A stretch of 8,690 nucleotides of DNA from Saprospirales bacterium (GTDB lineage Bacteria > Bacteroidota > Bacteroidia > Chitinophagales > JADJOU01): NCBI GenBank assembly GCA_947461165.1, contig CANHJR010000037.1:1-8690 (forward strand), in the 5' to 3' direction. The translations under genes were made by a program, and so were the position numbers. Shown in pieces: positions 7,276 through 8,690 of this stretch (positions are counted from its first letter, which is position 1; every line of letters begins with the position of its first letter). The notes beneath the pieces were generated by a model. It did not search any database. It had not been told where the DNA came from and saw only the letters and a list, made by a program, of their open reading frames with translations.

Positions 7276-7315
7276 AGATTGTCATTCCGCAGCATACAGA
7301 GATCTTTTGCTCGCG
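7276..7315. repeat. Possible degenerate dispersed repeat (REP-like) remnant
   Basis: The segment GATTGTCATTCCGCAGCATA, followed by CAGAGATCTTTTGC, resembles the 'TGTCATTCCG...GAGGAATCTT' short dispersed repeats often seen between genes in Bacteroidota. Together with GGAATCAC at 7258-7265 it gives a weak inverted pair with GTCATTCC (7281-7288), one mismatch in 8. Only one copy is visible in the window, so repeat status rests on remembered resemblance. Confidence 0.2.
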
Positions 7316-7326
7316 ATTTCAAACAA

Positions 7327-7355
7327 ATTCTAAAAATCTTTTTTATTGATAGAAT
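7327..7355 (-). terminator. Weak candidate terminator after the lipoprotein gene
   Basis: ATTCTA (7355-7350 on the minus strand) and TAGAAT (7332-7327) form a 6 bp inverted repeat, 9-10 nt after the lipoprotein stop, followed by TTGTTT. The stem is AT-rich with a 17 nt loop, so it would be a poor intrinsic terminator. Position after the stop codon is its main support. Confidence 0.2.
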
Positions 7356-7364
7356 GTAAAAAAC

Positions 7365-8030
7365 CTAGTTTCCATCATCATTCAACCCAAAATAAAAGAT
7401 CTTATGGTTGGCGATGTTGTATTGAAAGGTTAGGAGCATTTGCTCTTGTTTGTTGGTAAACTGGACAGTCATCTGAATAATTCTTATATCTTCGGGGCTG
7501 ATACTAAACCCGTCAAAGGATATATGTTCGATATTCATGGTTGTTTTGATTTGAGTTCCAATATCATTGATTTCGGCAAGTCTTGACTCTGGGATTTGCG
7601 AAGTATCCACCAAAGAAAGGTTTTCATTGGATCGCCCACGAAGCATATTGTCTATAAAGGTAGCCGTAGCCGATATTCCTTTCTTGTATTCTGCTAGCAG
7701 TTTGACGGGATATAGAAACGTGTCCGTCTGATTCACAACGGTCAAAACGACCTTGATTTCTTCGATATTTTTAGACTCCAAATTTGACTTTGACGTATCG
7801 GAATAAGCAATCGCCATAATAGAAGCCAAATAATCAGCCTGCATATTGATGGGAAGATCATACTTCGCCTCAATAATGGTCTCGCGTTTATCCTCCATGA
7901 TACTCAGACTATTGGCATTGGTGATATGCTGAATATACGAGGTGATTTTTGAGTCCGCTTTGCGGCTACATCCGCTCAAAAGCAGAAGAGCTATAAACAA
8001 AAAATGAAGAATCCAATTTGGATTCTTCAT
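7365..8030 (-). CDS. Lipoprotein of unknown function downstream of atpG
   Basis: I do not recognise a family. From the ATG at 8030 the product is 221 residues with a clear lipoprotein signal: a short N-region with one lysine (MKNPNW), a hydrophobic core (ILHFLFIALLLL) and lipobox LSGC with lipidated C21. The mature part (SRKADSK onward) is soluble, mixed alpha/beta, without transmembrane segments; it includes a hydrophilic, possibly helical region near NLESKNIEEI and ends with strand-like text containing MTVQFTNKQEQMLLTFQYNI. A periplasm-facing membrane anchor is likely. Two further in-frame starts exist, ATG at 8045 and TTG at 8057, which would lengthen the N-region by 5 or 9 residues; I prefer 8030 for the compact signal peptide. 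The gene begins 40 bp after the atpG stop, and a terminator-like hairpin covers its start codon and signal-peptide codons. It ends in TAG at 7367-7365. Confidence 0.75.
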   Translation of the reverse strand: MKNPNWILHFLFIALLLLSGCSRKADSKITSYIQHITNANSLSIMEDKRETIIEAKYDLPINMQADYLASIMAIAYSDTSKSNLESKNIEEIKVVLTVVNQTDTFLYPVKLLAEYKKGISATATFIDNMLRGRSNENLSLVDTSQIPESRLAEINDIGTQIKTTMNIEHISFDGFSISPEDIRIIQMTVQFTNKQEQMLLTFQYNIANHKIFYFGLNDDGN

Positions 8031-8032
8031 TT
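7995..8032 (-). terminator. Strong intrinsic-terminator-like hairpin after atpG, inside the lipoprotein start
   Basis: Positions 8002-8016 and 8018-8032 are perfect 15 bp inverted arms around a single T at 8017; with a realistic 5 nt loop the stem is AAATGAAGAATCC / GGATTCTTCATTT. On the minus strand it is followed directly by TTTTTT-G-TTT (8004-7995). The U-tract occurs only in the direction of atpG transcription. It begins 38 nt after the atpG stop, a normal place for the ATP synthase operon terminator, but it also contains the ATG at 8030 and codes for the lipoprotein signal peptide. Confidence 0.7.
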
Positions 8033-8070
8033 GATATGTTGGCATTTGGATTTTCAAAAAGAAAATGATT

Positions 8071-8690
8071 TTAAGCCTCTAATGCTGCCGCACCACCTAC
8101 GATTTCCATAATCTGGTTTGTGATGGCAGATTGTCTCGCTTTGTTGTACTCGATTTCCAACTTCTTGATAAGATCTCCTGCGTTATTGGTCGCACTATCC
8201 ATCGCTACCATTCGAGCCCCATGTTCTGAAGCGTTGCTGTCGAGCGCATATCGATAAAATGTCGTTTTTAGAATTTTTGGTAGCAATTCCTCAAGCAATT
8301 TCTCCTTTGAAGGTTCAAAGATATAGTCAGCCTTTGTATTGTTGGATGAAGAAGGTAGCTTCGCTACAGGTAAAAAATCTTCATTCATAAATTCTTGAAC
8401 AGCGGCATTCTTAAATTTTGAATACACCACTTCGATTTTGTCAAAGTCTTTATCCAAAAAGCCATTCACTGCAAATTGTGCAATCTTAGCAGCTGCTTCG
8501 AAACTCAACCCTTGAAACAAGGTGCTAAATGACTCATTGATTTGATAAGAGGATCTTTTGAATGCATCTAGCGCTTTTTTTCCAATAGGAAGAATGGTGA
8601 TGCTTTTCGCATCAAGGTGACTGTATTTTTCAGATACGACGCGTCTTGCTGTCTTCAAAAGGTTGGCATTGAATCCACCACATAGACCTC
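8071..8690 (-). CDS. atpG: F1 ATP synthase gamma subunit, C-terminal part (5' end outside window)
   Basis: Gamma is the central rotor shaft of F1 at the cytoplasmic face of the ATP synthase, coupling c-ring rotation to catalysis in alpha3beta3. The frame is open to the window edge; its first complete codons (from 8688) read GLCGGFNANLLK, the highly conserved motif that lies around residues 80-90 of a ~290-residue protein, so about the first 80 residues are missing. The C-terminus carries the other diagnostic block: ARMVAMDSATNNAGDLIKKL, followed by EIEYNKARQSAITNQIMEIV and GGAAALE, the helix that pairs with the N-terminal helix in the shaft. About 205 residues are in the window, ending in TAA at 8073-8071. 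A TTG at 8658 is internal and is not the start. In this phylum atpG usually closes the atp operon after atpA, consistent with the terminator-like hairpin that follows. Confidence 0.96.
   Translation of the reverse strand, partial: GLCGGFNANLLKTARRVVSEKYSHLDAKSITILPIGKKALDAFKRSSYQINESFSTLFQGLSFEAAAKIAQFAVNGFLDKDFDKIEVVYSKFKNAAVQEFMNEDFLPVAKLPSSSNNTKADYIFEPSKEKLLEELLPKILKTTFYRYALDSNASEHGARMVAMDSATNNAGDLIKKLEIEYNKARQSAITNQIMEIVGGAAALEA

Noticed and set aside
8055..8057. TTG start for the lipoprotein gene
   Set aside because: It gives a longer N-region without benefit; ATG 8030 gives a standard lipoprotein signal. It is kept only as an alternative in the attenuation idea.
8656..8658. TTG at 8658 as the start of atpG
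   Set aside because: The frame continues to the window edge with the conserved GLCGGFN motif of the gamma subunit, so the gene is truncated by the window, not started there.

Overview
The window looks like chromosomal core sequence from a Bacteroidota bacterium, probably an aerobic member of a Cytophagia/Saprospiria-like lineage; the exact lineage is inference. Evidence: a DUF5686-type outer-membrane protein, a short coaX - outer-membrane barrel - lptC block typical of this phylum, no Shine-Dalgarno-like stretches that stand out before starts, and a perfect match to the Bacteroidota -7 promoter element (TAnnTTTG). MiaE needs O2, which fits an aerobic or facultative lifestyle.

Layout. Positions 1-1091 run rightward: the 3' end of a DUF5686 outer-membrane protein gene, then rnhB (RNase HII) 17 bp later. 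Everything from 1109 to 8690 is on the minus strand and is transcribed right to left: the 3' two thirds of atpG (F1 gamma subunit, cut by the window edge), an unrecognised lipoprotein, a 220-335 bp region with control signals, then a compact envelope operon (MOP-type polysaccharide flippase - coaX - outer-membrane beta-barrel protein - lptC), a 113 bp gap, and gpmI - miaE. rnhB and miaE converge with a 17 bp gap.

How the genes relate. In the flippase - coaX - barrel - lptC operon two of the three junctions are ATGA stop/start overlaps and the third is a TAA-AAA-TTG junction, so translation is probably coupled. Three of the four products serve the envelope (lipid-linked glycan flipping, an outer-membrane barrel, LPS transport); the fourth makes phosphopantothenate for CoA. 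gpmI and miaE pair a glycolytic mutase with a tRNA hydroxylase.

The most notable signal is a 15 bp perfect inverted repeat followed by a U-tract on the minus strand, about 38 nt after the atpG stop. It has the form of an intrinsic terminator, yet it sits inside the first codons (start codon and signal peptide) of the downstream lipoprotein gene. Other points: mutually exclusive small hairpins over the flippase start codon, an 18 bp palindrome inside gpmI, a TTG start for lptC, and an Asp-to-Glu change in the first CoaX motif. I saw no CRISPR array, tRNA, rRNA, insertion sequence or clear new multi-gene system.
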